DNA of 64,000 bases from Pseudomonas sp. M30-35 (GTDB taxonomy: Bacteria; Pseudomonadota; Gammaproteobacteria; Pseudomonadales; Pseudomonadaceae): the NCBI RefSeq assembly GCF_002163625.1, contig NZ_CP020892.1:1302001-1366000 (forward strand), in the 5' to 3' direction. A program made the translations under genes and the position numbers. Positions 1-8,152 of this stretch are shown one piece after another (position 1 is the first letter of the stretch; each line of letters opens with the position of its first letter). Under the pieces are notes generated by a model that was not told where the DNA came from, did no database searches, and was given only the letters and a program-made list of their open reading frames with translations.

Positions 1-931
1 GAAAGTGCGCGTTGAATACTTTGAGCAGGTAATCGGTTTCCTCCTCGGTGATCGCAACGGCGCGAGGGTCGCCCTTGTATTCACGATCAGTGGTGCCGAT
101 CATGGTGAATTGATCAAGGTAGGGGATCGCAAACACAACGCGCTGGTCTTCGTTCTGCAGGATGTACGCCTGTTCGCCCTCAAACCTGCGGGGCACGATG
201 ATGTGGCTGCCTTGAATCAGGCGCACACCGTAGGGCGACTTTTGTTTGAGGTCGTCGTGAATAAACTTCGCCACCCAAGGCCCTGCTGCATTGACGAGCG
301 CGCGGGCGCGAATTGAAAACAGGCTGCCGTCGGCGCGCTCAAGATGAATGTGCCAGAGGCCTTTACTGCGCCGGGCACTGCTGCAACGGGTTTGAGTGTG
401 GATGTGCGCACCGCTTTCGCGGGCAGCCATGGCATTGAGAACCACCAGTCGGGCATCGTCAACCCAGCAGTCGGAGTACTCAAAGCCGCGGCTGATCTCC
501 GCTTTCATCGGGCTGTTGGCACCGAAGCGTAAACCACGTGAGCCCGGCAGCTTTTCGCGTTTGCCGAGATGATCGTAGAGAAACATGCCTGCACGAATCA
601 TCCACGCCGGGCGTAGGTGAGGGCGATGCGGCAGGATAAAACGCATTGGTTTGATGATGTGTGGTGCTTTCGCCAGCAGTACTTCGCGCTCAGCCAGTGC
701 CTCGCGCACCAAGCGAAACTCATAATGTTCCAGGTAGCGTAAGCCGCCGTGGATCAGCTTGCTGCTGGCTGACGAGGTGTGCTCGGCCAGATCATCGCGC
801 TCACACAAAAACACCGACAAGCCGCGTCCGGCAGCATCGGCGGCAATACCGACGCCGTTGATACCGCCGCCGACAACGGCAAGGTCGTAAATCTCGGCAA
901 TGGGCGCGTTGTGGGTGCTGTGATTGGGCAT
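1..931 (-). CDS. glpD: Aerobic glycerol-3-phosphate dehydrogenase, 3' part cut by window edge
   Basis: Membrane-associated FAD enzyme that oxidises sn-glycerol-3-phosphate to dihydroxyacetone phosphate and feeds electrons to quinone. The 310 codons present begin at ATG 931 and show the Rossmann FAD motif VVGGGINGVGIA near residue 20, then SSASSKLIHGGLRYLEHYEF, a hallmark of the family. The usual length is about 510 residues, so roughly the last 200 lie outside the window. It is read in the same direction as glpR but 180 bp downstream of it. A DeoR-type inverted repeat (968-983) lies just upstream and suggests GlpR repression. Confidence 0.95.
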   Translation of the reverse strand, partial: MPNHSTHNAPIAEIYDLAVVGGGINGVGIAADAAGRGLSVFLCERDDLAEHTSSASSKLIHGGLRYLEHYEFRLVREALAEREVLLAKAPHIIKPMRFILPHRPHLRPAWMIRAGMFLYDHLGKREKLPGSRGLRFGANSPMKAEISRGFEYSDCWVDDARLVVLNAMAARESGAHIHTQTRCSSARRSKGLWHIHLERADGSLFSIRARALVNAAGPWVAKFIHDDLKQKSPYGVRLIQGSHIIVPRRFEGEQAYILQNEDQRVVFAIPYLDQFTMIGTTDREYKGDPRAVAITEEETDYLLKVFNAHF

Positions 932-967
932 GCTGGCACTCGCAAAAGGTCGAAATTGAACTTCATG

Positions 968-984
968 TGTTCACTTTCGAACAT
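968..984. promoter_or_regulatory. Putative GlpR operator upstream of glpD
   Basis: The sequence TGTTCACTTTCGAACA is a perfect TGTTC/GAACA inverted repeat with a 6-bp spacer. The longer form TTCAC-NNN-CGAACAT recurs at 1952-1966 beside glpR. Two copies flanking genes of one regulon point to the GlpR site. The assignment to GlpR is inference. Confidence 0.6.
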
Positions 985-1112
985 ATGTTAGTTGAATAAC
1001 CTTAATCCCGCCAGTCTGCGGAGGATGTTTGCACTGGCCAGTTCGATTTAGTTCATACAGGCATACGCACGCTTACCTTGGGCCAGGTAAGCGGGGCGCT
1101 ATCAGACGGTTT

Positions 1113-1871
1113 TTAAACGAGGTTGAGCTGGATTTTAGCGTCGTGCAAAAGCCGGATAATTGCCGGGCTTGGCGCCGCATCAGTGAATACCTGATTGACC
1201 AGATTGATGGGGCCTAGTCGAACCACTGCGTTGCGTCCGAATTTGTTCGAGTCAGCGGCCAACAATACATGCCGAGCATTGCTGATGATTGCTTGGGAAA
1301 CCCGGACTTCCTGATAGTCGAAGTCGAGGAGGCTGCCGTCTTCGTCAATCCCGCTGATGCCAACCAGCGCAAAGTCGACCTTGAATTGTGCAATGAAGTC
1401 GACTGCGGCTTGGCCGACAATTCCACCGTCTGGACGCACTGTTCCGCCTGCTACGAGGACTTCGAAGTCAGGCTTGCTGCTGAGTTGCGCCGCGACATGC
1501 AGGTTGTTGGTGATGATTTTTAAACCTTTGTGATTCAACAGGGCGCGGGCAATGGCTTCAGTGGTCGTGCCGATATTGATGAACAAAGACGCATGGTTGG
1601 GTATCTGTGCGGCAATGGCTTCAGCGATGCGCTGCTTTTCTTCACGCATTTGCCCGGCACGCATGGTGTATGCCGTATTTTGCGTGCTTGAGTTTTCGCA
1701 AGCCGCGCCGCCGTGAGTGCGACGTAGCAAGCCTTGTTCGGCAAGCTGATTGATGTCGCGGCGAATAGTTTGGGGGGTAACGGTGAATGCTTGAGCAAGT
1801 TCGTCGATGCTGACGTATCCGCGCTCACGAGCCAGATTAAGAATGTCTTGCTGACGCGGTGCCAGAGTCAT
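1113..1871 (-). CDS. glpR: DeoR-family repressor of glycerol metabolism
   Basis: A 252-residue DeoR-family regulator. The N-terminal winged helix-turn-helix (about residues 5-57) carries [20 protein letters not shown] followed by LLRRTHGGA. The rest is the DeoR sugar-phosphate sensor fold, including the [10 protein letters not shown] phosphate-binding segment. In this family glycerol-3-phosphate is the inducer. ATG 1871 is preceded on the minus strand by AAGGA at good spacing. The gene lies between glpD and glpK and is divergent from the latter. Pseudomonads I know usually have glpF-glpK-glpR-glpD collinear, so the order is rearranged here. Confidence 0.93.
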   Translation of the reverse strand: MTLAPRQQDILNLARERGYVSIDELAQAFTVTPQTIRRDINQLAEQGLLRRTHGGAACENSSTQNTAYTMRAGQMREEKQRIAEAIAAQIPNHASLFINIGTTTEAIARALLNHKGLKIITNNLHVAAQLSSKPDFEVLVAGGTVRPDGGIVGQAAVDFIAQFKVDFALVGISGIDEDGSLLDFDYQEVRVSQAIISNARHVLLAADSNKFGRNAVVRLGPINLVNQVFTDAAPSPAIIRLLHDAKIQLNLV

Positions 1872-1951
1872 GAAAGGGTCCTTTTTTGCGCCATTATAGG
1901 CTGCTCAGGAAGAATTTTTCGGCTATGGTAATCAGACTTTGTCAGAGTATT

Positions 1952-1966
1952 TTCACAAACGAACAT
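1952..1966. promoter_or_regulatory. Putative second GlpR operator
   Basis: TTCACAAACGAACAT matches the glpD-upstream site (970-984) at every position except the central three bases. It lies in the divergent region between glpR and the YbaK-glpK pair and overlaps the YbaK start codon, so bound repressor could block both directions. Confidence 0.55.
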
Positions 1967-2435
1967 GACGCCTGCAATCGATCTGTTAAAAAAGGCTAAA
2001 GCGCAGTTCCAAGTGCACAGCTATAGCCACGATCCAAAAGTTGCTTCTTATGGGCTGGAGGCTGCCGAGAAGCTTGGCCTTGATCCTGCCCGGGTATTCA
2101 AGACGCTATTGGCTGCCAGTGAGAAAGGGGAGCTTTTAGTTGCAGTGGTGCCAGTAGCCGGTAGTCTGGACTTGAAGGCATTGGCCAGTGCCGCCGGGAT
2201 TAAAAAAGCGGATATGGCTGATCCTACTGCGGCGCAACGCGCTACAGGATACTTGCTAGGGGGGATTAGCCCGCTGGGGCAAAAGAAACGTTTGCGTACT
2301 TTTATAGATACCTCGGCTCAACACTTTCCCAGTATTCATGTCAGCGCTGGTAGGCGCGGGCTTGAGGTTGAGTTATCGGGTGCCGTTTTGGCGCAGCACA
2401 CCTCTGCACAGTTTGCGGCAATTGGCCGCGAGTAA
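1965..2435 (+). CDS. ybaK: YbaK/EbsC-family Cys-tRNA(Pro) deacylase
   Basis: A 156-residue trans-editing enzyme of the YbaK/ProX fold, which hydrolyses Cys mischarged on tRNA(Pro). The family pattern is visible: HSYSHDP near residue 20, LGLDPARVFKTLL, the VAVVPVAGSLDLKALA strand, and the closing HVSAGRRGLEVELSGAVL. The length fits the family. It lies divergent from glpR and 97 bp ahead of glpK. Its start codon overlaps a GlpR-like operator, so co-expression with glycerol genes is possible though functionally unexplained. No strong Shine-Dalgarno was seen. Confidence 0.88.
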   Translation: MTPAIDLLKKAKAQFQVHSYSHDPKVASYGLEAAEKLGLDPARVFKTLLAASEKGELLVAVVPVAGSLDLKALASAAGIKKADMADPTAAQRATGYLLGGISPLGQKKRLRTFIDTSAQHFPSIHVSAGRRGLEVELSGAVLAQHTSAQFAAIGRE

Positions 2436-2532
2436 TTTCAGTTTGCTGCACGTCTTGAGTATGGCGTGCGCGATTTCACTTCGCCCAACACCTATTCAGG
2501 CGTGAAGGCGCGACAATAATAAGGACCTACAC

Positions 2533-4020
2533 ATGTCACGGTTTCTGCTTGCGATTGATCAGGGCACGACGAGCAGTCGAGCAATTGTATTCAGTGCCCA
2601 GGGCTTGCCTGTGGCGCGCGCGCAGCAGGAGTTCAAGCAGTACTTTCCGCAAGACGGCTGGGTTGAGCACGACGCTGAAGAGCTGTGGCTGACGACGCTT
2701 AAGGTCTGTCGTGAGGCCTTGAAACAGAGCGGTTTGAATATTGAAGAAGTCGCTGCAATCGGTATCACCAACCAGCGTGAAACCACCTTGGTTTGGGATG
2801 CCAAAAGCGGCGCGCCGATCCACCCGGCAATTGTCTGGCAGGACCGGCGCACTGCTGACTATTGTGCCGAGCTTAAGGAAGCAGGGCATGAGGCATATGT
2901 TGCGGCGAAAACCGGACTGCTCATTGATCCCTATTTTTCCGCCACCAAGCTGCGCTGGATTCTGGAGAATGTCGCTGGAGCCCGTGAGCGAGCAGAGCGT
3001 GGCGAACTGCGCTTTGGTACGGTCGACAGCTTCTTGTTGTGGCGCCTGACGGGTGGTCAATCGCATAAGACCGATGCGACCAACGCGTCGCGCACATTAA
3101 TGTTCAATATCCACACCCAAGAATGGGATGCAGAACTGCTCGAGCTGTTTGATATCCCGGCGAGCATGCTTCCGGAAGTAATGGACTCGGCTGCGGATTT
3201 TGGTACGTGTTTACCCGATCTGCTAGGCGCGCCAATCCCTGTCTTAGGTATTGCCGGTGATCAGCAGGCTGCATTGGTCGGTCAGGCGTGTTTTCAACCA
3301 GGTATGGTTAAAAGCACTTACGGCACCGGTTGTTTCATGATTCAAAACACCGGCGAGACACCTGTAGCCTCGCAGAATCGTTTGTTGACAACGGTGGGCT
3401 ATCGTCTCAATGGCAAGGTCACATACGCCGTTGAAGGCAGTATTTTTGTCGCCGGTGCAGCAGTGCAGTGGCTGCGTGACGGGATCAAACTGATCAATCA
3501 TGCGCGTGACAGTGAAGCGATGGCTGAGCAAACCGGAGATGCCTGCGGCGTGTATTTGGTGCCTGCCTTTACCGGTCTGGGCGCCCCTTATTGGGACCCT
3601 AAAGCGCGCGGTGCGATCTTTGGTCTGACGCGTGATACTGGAATCAAAGAGATCGTCACAGCAGGTCTGCAATCGGTGTGCTATCAAACCTTGGATTTAC
3701 TCCAGGCCATGCGTCAGGACGGAGCTGCAGCGCCCAGTGCGCTAAGGGTTGACGGTGGAATGGTTGAGAATAACTGGGTTATGCAATTTTTGGCGGACAT
3801 TCTCGGGGTCACAGTCGAGCGCCCGAAAGTCACAGAAACCACCGCGCTTGGCGTTGCTTACCTCGCGGGCTTGCAGGCAGGCATTTATCCAAACCTGGAT
3901 GCGATCGCGAGCCACTGGCACCGTCAGCAACGCTTTGTCCCGCGTATGGCCGACAGTCACCGCGATACGCTCTATAACGGTTGGTTAGATGCGGTCAAGC
4001 GCGTTCGCAGCGAAGGTTAG
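2533..4020 (+). CDS. glpK: Glycerol kinase
   Basis: ATP-dependent glycerol kinase of the FGGY family, 495 residues, cytoplasmic. It makes glycerol-3-phosphate, the substrate of GlpD and the GlpR inducer. The N-terminal phosphate-binding loop [11 protein letters not shown] is at residues 7-17. [16 protein letters not shown] and the FGGY signature region [13 protein letters not shown] follow. AAGGA lies 8 nt ahead of ATG 2533. No glycerol facilitator gene (glpF) is adjacent, although it usually precedes glpK; uptake must be encoded elsewhere or be missing. Confidence 0.97.
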   Translation: MSRFLLAIDQGTTSSRAIVFSAQGLPVARAQQEFKQYFPQDGWVEHDAEELWLTTLKVCREALKQSGLNIEEVAAIGITNQRETTLVWDAKSGAPIHPAIVWQDRRTADYCAELKEAGHEAYVAAKTGLLIDPYFSATKLRWILENVAGARERAERGELRFGTVDSFLLWRLTGGQSHKTDATNASRTLMFNIHTQEWDAELLELFDIPASMLPEVMDSAADFGTCLPDLLGAPIPVLGIAGDQQAALVGQACFQPGMVKSTYGTGCFMIQNTGETPVASQNRLLTTVGYRLNGKVTYAVEGSIFVAGAAVQWLRDGIKLINHARDSEAMAEQTGDACGVYLVPAFTGLGAPYWDPKARGAIFGLTRDTGIKEIVTAGLQSVCYQTLDLLQAMRQDGAAAPSALRVDGGMVENNWVMQFLADILGVTVERPKVTETTALGVAYLAGLQAGIYPNLDAIASHWHRQQRFVPRMADSHRDTLYNGWLDAVKRVRSEG

Positions 4021-4053
4021 ATAAACGACTACTGTTCTTTGCGAGGCAGATAT

Positions 4054-4875
4054 TTGATTCGCTCATTACGGTTATGGCTGGTGACCACTGCGATCATAAA
4101 CGCTCAAGGGCTCTACGCAGCTCAAGCAGATAGTGAAAAATTGGTGATCGCAGGGGATGTCTGGTGTCCTGTGAACTGTGCTCTTGATGCGCAGCAGCCA
4201 GGTATTTTCGTTGAATTGGTGCAGCGTATCTTTGCCGAGCGCGGGATTAATGTTGAGTATCGTGTTGTTAACTGGGCGCGCGCCGTACACGATGTCCGGC
4301 GCGGTACAATCAACGCATTGGTCGGTGCTGGCGTCAAAGATGCCCCAGACTTCATTTTCAGTAAGACTTTCCCCGGAGTCTCACGCAACTGTTTCTATGC
4401 TAAACCTGAGCATGATTGGCGCTATGAAGGTACTGAGTCACTGTTGAACGTGACAGTTGGCGCCATTAATGGCTACAGCTATGGCACTGAGCTAAATACT
4501 TATTTTGAACGTCATAAAAGTGATCGAGCACGGGTGCAACTGGCTTATGGTGATCGTGCGCTGGCATTAAATATTGATAAGTTGCACAAAGACCGGGTGG
4601 ACACCGTTATTGAAAATAGCTGGGTAATGCAAGCTTACCTGGCTGCTCACGGGCAAGCGGGTGCGCTGCATGAAGTGGGGTGCCGCAAGGTTGATGTGCC
4701 GATATACGTCGCATTTTCACCTGCACTAAAGTCCAGCCAGCGCTATGTCGATATTTTTGAGCAAGGCCTGCAGCGTTATAAGAATAACGGTGAGCTGGAT
4801 GCTTTATATCGTCGTTATGGTATCAACCCGATTACTGTCGACAATGGCGCACTCTTGTCGGACCCTCAACAATAG
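4054..4875 (+). CDS. Periplasmic solute-binding protein, family 3 (amino-acid type)
   Basis: A secreted protein of the bacterial extracellular solute-binding family 3 (PBPb fold), about 273 residues. The start chosen is TTG 4054, which has GAGG 7 nt upstream; an in-frame TTG at 4039 lacks this. A signal peptide (RSLRLWLVTTAIINAQGLYA) precedes the mature domain. Family features include VELVQRIFAERGINVEYRVVNW and the late AFSPALKSSQRYVDIFEQGL segment. No permease or ATPase partner lies beside it, and the ABC ATPase at 5732-6841 is of another class. Such orphans often serve as sensors or use remote permeases. The ligand is unknown. Confidence 0.75.
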   Translation: MIRSLRLWLVTTAIINAQGLYAAQADSEKLVIAGDVWCPVNCALDAQQPGIFVELVQRIFAERGINVEYRVVNWARAVHDVRRGTINALVGAGVKDAPDFIFSKTFPGVSRNCFYAKPEHDWRYEGTESLLNVTVGAINGYSYGTELNTYFERHKSDRARVQLAYGDRALALNIDKLHKDRVDTVIENSWVMQAYLAAHGQAGALHEVGCRKVDVPIYVAFSPALKSSQRYVDIFEQGLQRYKNNGELDALYRRYGINPITVDNGALLSDPQQ

Positions 4876-4924
4876 CGGCGGTTTTGCCGTGATCGCTGAC
4901 TAAAAAAGTCTAAGGTTTATCGCT

Positions 4925-5716
4925 ATGCAGCTCGAATATCATCAAGTTGATGCATTTTCTGATCGTCCATTTGCCGGTAACCCGGCCATTGTTTACCGGC
5001 TTGATCAATGGCTCGATGACGCCCTGATGCAGCAAATTGCTGGTGAGCACAATCTGGCTGAAACCGCATTTGTCGTAAAAGAGCCTGAGCGCTGGCACAT
5101 TCGCTGGTTTACCCCGGCGACTGAAGTGCCGTTGTGCGGCCACGCAACGTTGGCGGCAGCTTATGTATTGTTCAATATTTACGCCGAGCCGGGTGAAGTG
5201 ATTGAGTTCCACAGCCTCTCTGGGCTGCTTCGGGTGACCCGTGTTGGTCAGCGTTTGGAGCTGGATTTTCCTGCGCAAAGCATTCGGCCAGATGAGCAAT
5301 TGCTAGGTGCGGTATCTGCTGCATTGGGCGTTGCTGTGGAGGCGACATTTGTCGGCCCGGAATTGCTTGCCGTGGTTGCCGATGAAGCGACTGTACGCGG
5401 TTGCCTGCCGAACTTGGCTGAGGTCGCCAAGTTGCCGGGTATGGGTGTTATCGTTACCGCACCGGGGCAGCAGCATGATTTTGTCTCGCGTTACTTTGCG
5501 CCATCAATCGGGATTGACGAAGACCCCGTGACGGGGGCTATCCATTGCAGTTTGATTCCCTATTGGTCACAACGTTTGGCCAAGCTTGAAATGCGTGCAT
5601 TTCAGGCTTCTGCGCGGGGTGGTGAGCTGCATTGTCGGCTGGCGGGTGATCGGGTAAAAATTGCCGGCGACGCAATTTTGGTCGCCAAGGCTATGTTGCT
5701 ATTGGAAGGTGTTTAG
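4925..5716 (+). CDS. PhzF-family isomerase/epimerase
   Basis: A 263-residue member of the PhzF family (diaminopimelate-epimerase-like fold). The typical N-terminus VDAFSDRPFAGNPAIV is present and the catalytic glutamate is E46 in NLAETAF. LCGHATLAAAYV and DEDPVTGAIHCSL are the two other family signatures. Phenazine genes are absent nearby, so a role in phenazine synthesis is not supported; most such homologues are uncharacterised. It is convergent with the ABC ATPase, with only 15 bp between their ends. Confidence 0.85.
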   Translation: MQLEYHQVDAFSDRPFAGNPAIVYRLDQWLDDALMQQIAGEHNLAETAFVVKEPERWHIRWFTPATEVPLCGHATLAAAYVLFNIYAEPGEVIEFHSLSGLLRVTRVGQRLELDFPAQSIRPDEQLLGAVSAALGVAVEATFVGPELLAVVADEATVRGCLPNLAEVAKLPGMGVIVTAPGQQHDFVSRYFAPSIGIDEDPVTGAIHCSLIPYWSQRLAKLEMRAFQASARGGELHCRLAGDRVKIAGDAILVAKAMLLLEGV

Positions 5717-5731
5717 TCCTCGGGAAGCTTC

Positions 5732-6841
5732 TTAGCTACCTGAGCTATGACGGCGCACGCCCGAGTCTGCCAACTCAGTGTGTGCCGCAATACTGCCTGG
5801 TACGGCGAAAGCAACGAGGTGATCAGCCGCAACGCGGATACCCACGCTTTCACCTGGTTGCAGATCTGCGTGGCTAGGGAACAGTGACTCCAGTTGGCTG
5901 CCGGTTGGCAGTTGCAGGCGATACAAGGTTGCCGCTCCGAGGAAGGTTTTACCGACGATTAGCGCTTTGAGTGGGCTTTCAGGTGCGTAAACAATGTCGT
6001 CGGGTCTGAGCAATACATCCACCGCGCTGCCGACCGGCCAGATATAAGCGCGATCACCGCAGATCACACCCAGCTCGGTTTGTACCGTTTCCGGGGTTAG
6101 CAATTGGCCACGGATAAAATAACCCTGGCCAATAAAGCTGGCGACAAACGGCGTCTTGGGTTCGTGATAAAGATTGAATGGGGTGTCCCACTGTTCCAGC
6201 TTGCCTTCTTTGAATACGCCCACCTGGTCGCTGACGGCAAAGGCCTCTTCTTGATCGTGAGTCACCAAAATAGCGCTGGTGCCGCGGCTCTTGAGGATAT
6301 CTCGGACTTCATGACTTAAACGTCGACGCAGTTCACCGTCGAGGTTGGAGAACGGTTCATCGAGCAGTAACAATTGAGGTTCTGGTGCCAGTGCACGGGC
6401 CAGCGCCACACGCTGTTGTTGGCCACCGGATAATTCGTGCGGATAGCGTTTGCCCAAGTGGTCGAGTTTAACCAGGGTCAACAACTCGGCGGTGATGCGC
6501 TCACAATCGGGCTGCTTGCGGATACCAAAGGCTACGTTCTGTGCCACGCTCAGATGCGGGAATAGGGCGTAGTCCTGAAACACCATGCCGATCCGCCGCT
6601 TCTCTGGTGACAGGGTAAAGCCCGCACTGGAGATCACCTCGCCGGCAAGGCTGATTTCACCGCTGTGCACCGGTTCAAACCCGGCAATCGCGCGTAGGGT
6701 TGTGGTCTTGCCGCAACCTGATGGGCCGAGCAGGCAGCCAATATCACCGGCGTTCAGGTGCAGATTAAGGTCCTGCACAACTTTATGCTCGTGGTAGCCA
6801 CAGCTGAGGTCATGCAGGTTGAGCAGCATTGAGTGCGTCAT
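5732..6841 (-). CDS. ABC transporter ATPase (FbpC/PotA-like)
   Basis: A 369-residue ABC importer ATPase with Walker [10 protein letters not shown] (residues 39-47), Q-loop [11 protein letters not shown], signature LSGGQQQR, Walker [13 protein letters not shown] and switch histidine VTHDQEEA. The C-terminal 130 residues form a TOBE-like regulatory domain, as in ferric-iron and polyamine importers. Its ATG overlaps the argF stop (ATGA, 4 bp), so the two are cotranslated. No permease or binding protein adjoins it. The substrate cannot be read from the sequence. Confidence 0.85.
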   Translation of the reverse strand: MTHSMLLNLHDLSCGYHEHKVVQDLNLHLNAGDIGCLLGPSGCGKTTTLRAIAGFEPVHSGEISLAGEVISSAGFTLSPEKRRIGMVFQDYALFPHLSVAQNVAFGIRKQPDCERITAELLTLVKLDHLGKRYPHELSGGQQQRVALARALAPEPQLLLLDEPFSNLDGELRRRLSHEVRDILKSRGTSAILVTHDQEEAFAVSDQVGVFKEGKLEQWDTPFNLYHEPKTPFVASFIGQGYFIRGQLLTPETVQTELGVICGDRAYIWPVGSAVDVLLRPDDIVYAPESPLKALIVGKTFLGAATLYRLQLPTGSQLESLFPSHADLQPGESVGIRVAADHLVAFAVPGSIAAHTELADSGVRRHSSGS

Positions 6842-7758
6842 GCGTGGTGGTACGAAGGTTCAATCAGGAATTCAAGCAAGGCTTTTTGCGCATGCAGACG
6901 ATTTTCAGCCTGGTCCCATGCTGCCGAGCGTGGGTCATCAAGCAGGTCTTCGCTAATTTCTTCACCACGGTGTGCTGGTAAACAGTGCAGGAACAGCACG
7001 CTTGAATCAGCGGTATCCAGCAGGGCGCGATCAACTTGATAGGGCTTGAACAGCTTCATGCGTTCTTGCGCTTCATCTTCTTGACCCATTGAGGCCCACA
7101 CATCGGTGGTGACCAAGTGCGCGCCCGCTACAGCCTGACGTGGATCACGGAATATTTGTACGCGTTCGCCGGCTTCAGCCATCAGCTTGGCGCTCGGCTC
7201 GTAGCCTTCAGGGCAGGCAACACGCAGCTGGAAATCAAACTGTATGGCCGCCTCTATATAGGAGTTGCACATATTGTTGCCGTCACCGATCCAGACCACG
7301 GTTTTGCCAGCGATGTTGCCCCGGTGCTCAAGGTAAGTCTGCATGTCGGCCAGCAATTGGCAGGGGTGCAGATCATCCGACAAACCATTGATAACCGGTA
7401 CACGTGAATTGGCGGCAAACTCGGTCAGGGTTTCGTGGGCGAAGGTACGGATCATCACCGCATCGAGCATGCGTGACATGACTTTAGCTGCATCAGCGAT
7501 AGGTTCGCCACGGCCCAGTTGGGTGTCGCGTGGAGACAAGAAAATAGCCTGTCCGCCGAACTGGATCATGCCTGCTTCAAAAGACAAGCGTGTGCGGGTC
7601 GAGGCTTTCTCGAAAATCATGCCCAGCACACGGTTTTTAAGCGGCTCGAATAGCACGCCTCGGTTGCGCAAATCCTTCAGCTCCATGGCGCGGCGGATCA
7701 AACTCACCAGCTCAGCGGGGGTGCAGTCCATCAGCGAGAGAAAGTGTCTTGCGCTCAT
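6838..7758 (-). CDS. argF: Anabolic ornithine carbamoyltransferase
   Basis: Converts ornithine and carbamoyl phosphate to citrulline in arginine synthesis. The 306 residues match the anabolic enzyme length. The carbamoyl-phosphate loop STRTR is at 53-57, and the ornithine/catalytic motif [10 protein letters not shown] lies near the C-terminus. An upstream in-frame methionine exists at 7800, but ATG 7758 (MSARHFLSL) aligns with the family and has AAGG upstream. argG, two steps on in the same pathway, lies at 16.8 kb. Confidence 0.96.
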   Translation of the reverse strand: MSARHFLSLMDCTPAELVSLIRRAMELKDLRNRGVLFEPLKNRVLGMIFEKASTRTRLSFEAGMIQFGGQAIFLSPRDTQLGRGEPIADAAKVMSRMLDAVMIRTFAHETLTEFAANSRVPVINGLSDDLHPCQLLADMQTYLEHRGNIAGKTVVWIGDGNNMCNSYIEAAIQFDFQLRVACPEGYEPSAKLMAEAGERVQIFRDPRQAVAGAHLVTTDVWASMGQEDEAQERMKLFKPYQVDRALLDTADSSVLFLHCLPAHRGEEISEDLLDDPRSAAWDQAENRLHAQKALLEFLIEPSYHHA

Positions 7759-8152
7759 CAAAATTACCTTTTTACAACAGGGCGCAGATTGCAAAGCCAA
7801 CTATAAATAGTAGGAATGGCTGAACCTGCGGCAGGAGGCCGCACAGTGCGACGAAACAGGGAAAGGCGAAATCTTATAAGGAAATGACGATTCGGCGCAA
7901 ATTGTCTGGTGTTTCAGGGTTTGCCCACCAACTCAAGGTTTGGTCTGTGGCCAATTGCCTGAGGCTATCTACCTTAACTGAATCGGTTGGCCTAATGCCT
8001 ATCGATTCACAGGACGAACCCTGCTGGTGCAATGCCGGACTGGGCGCCATAGTCGTTGCTGGTATTCCGTGCTAATGCACTCTCAAAGGGCATCTGAAAA
8101 AGACAGCGCAATGGTTTTTCAGCGGTTCCTTAATAAGAATATGAGGCTAGCT
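7759..8152. other. Divergent intergenic region with a deleted repeat copy
   Basis: This 394-bp stretch separates divergent argF and the molybdopterin oxidoreductase. It should hold both promoters. Apart from the 44-bp repeat remnant at 8087-8130 I see no gene. I looked for an ArgR site of the kind before argG but found no convincing tandem TGTCGC pair. Confidence 0.5.
8087..8130. repeat. Internally deleted copy of the TA-flanked short repeat
   Basis: The left end reads AGGGCATCTGAAAAAG and the right end TTTTTCAGCGGTTCCT, followed by TA. The inner bases AGCGCAATGGTTTTTCAG match the end of the 19048-19219 copy (AGCGCAGTAGTTTTTCAG). Only the ends remain, about 44 bp. It lies 22 bp before the start of the downstream gene. 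Confidence 0.65.

Noticed and set aside
2436..2532. Third GlpR operator before glpK (TTTCACTTCGCCCAACA)
   Set aside because: Only part of the motif agrees and the spacing differs from the two better sites.
7800..7900. Possible ArgR site upstream of argF
   Set aside because: CGTCGC- and TTTCGC-like words are present but are 18 bp apart and lack the AA positions.
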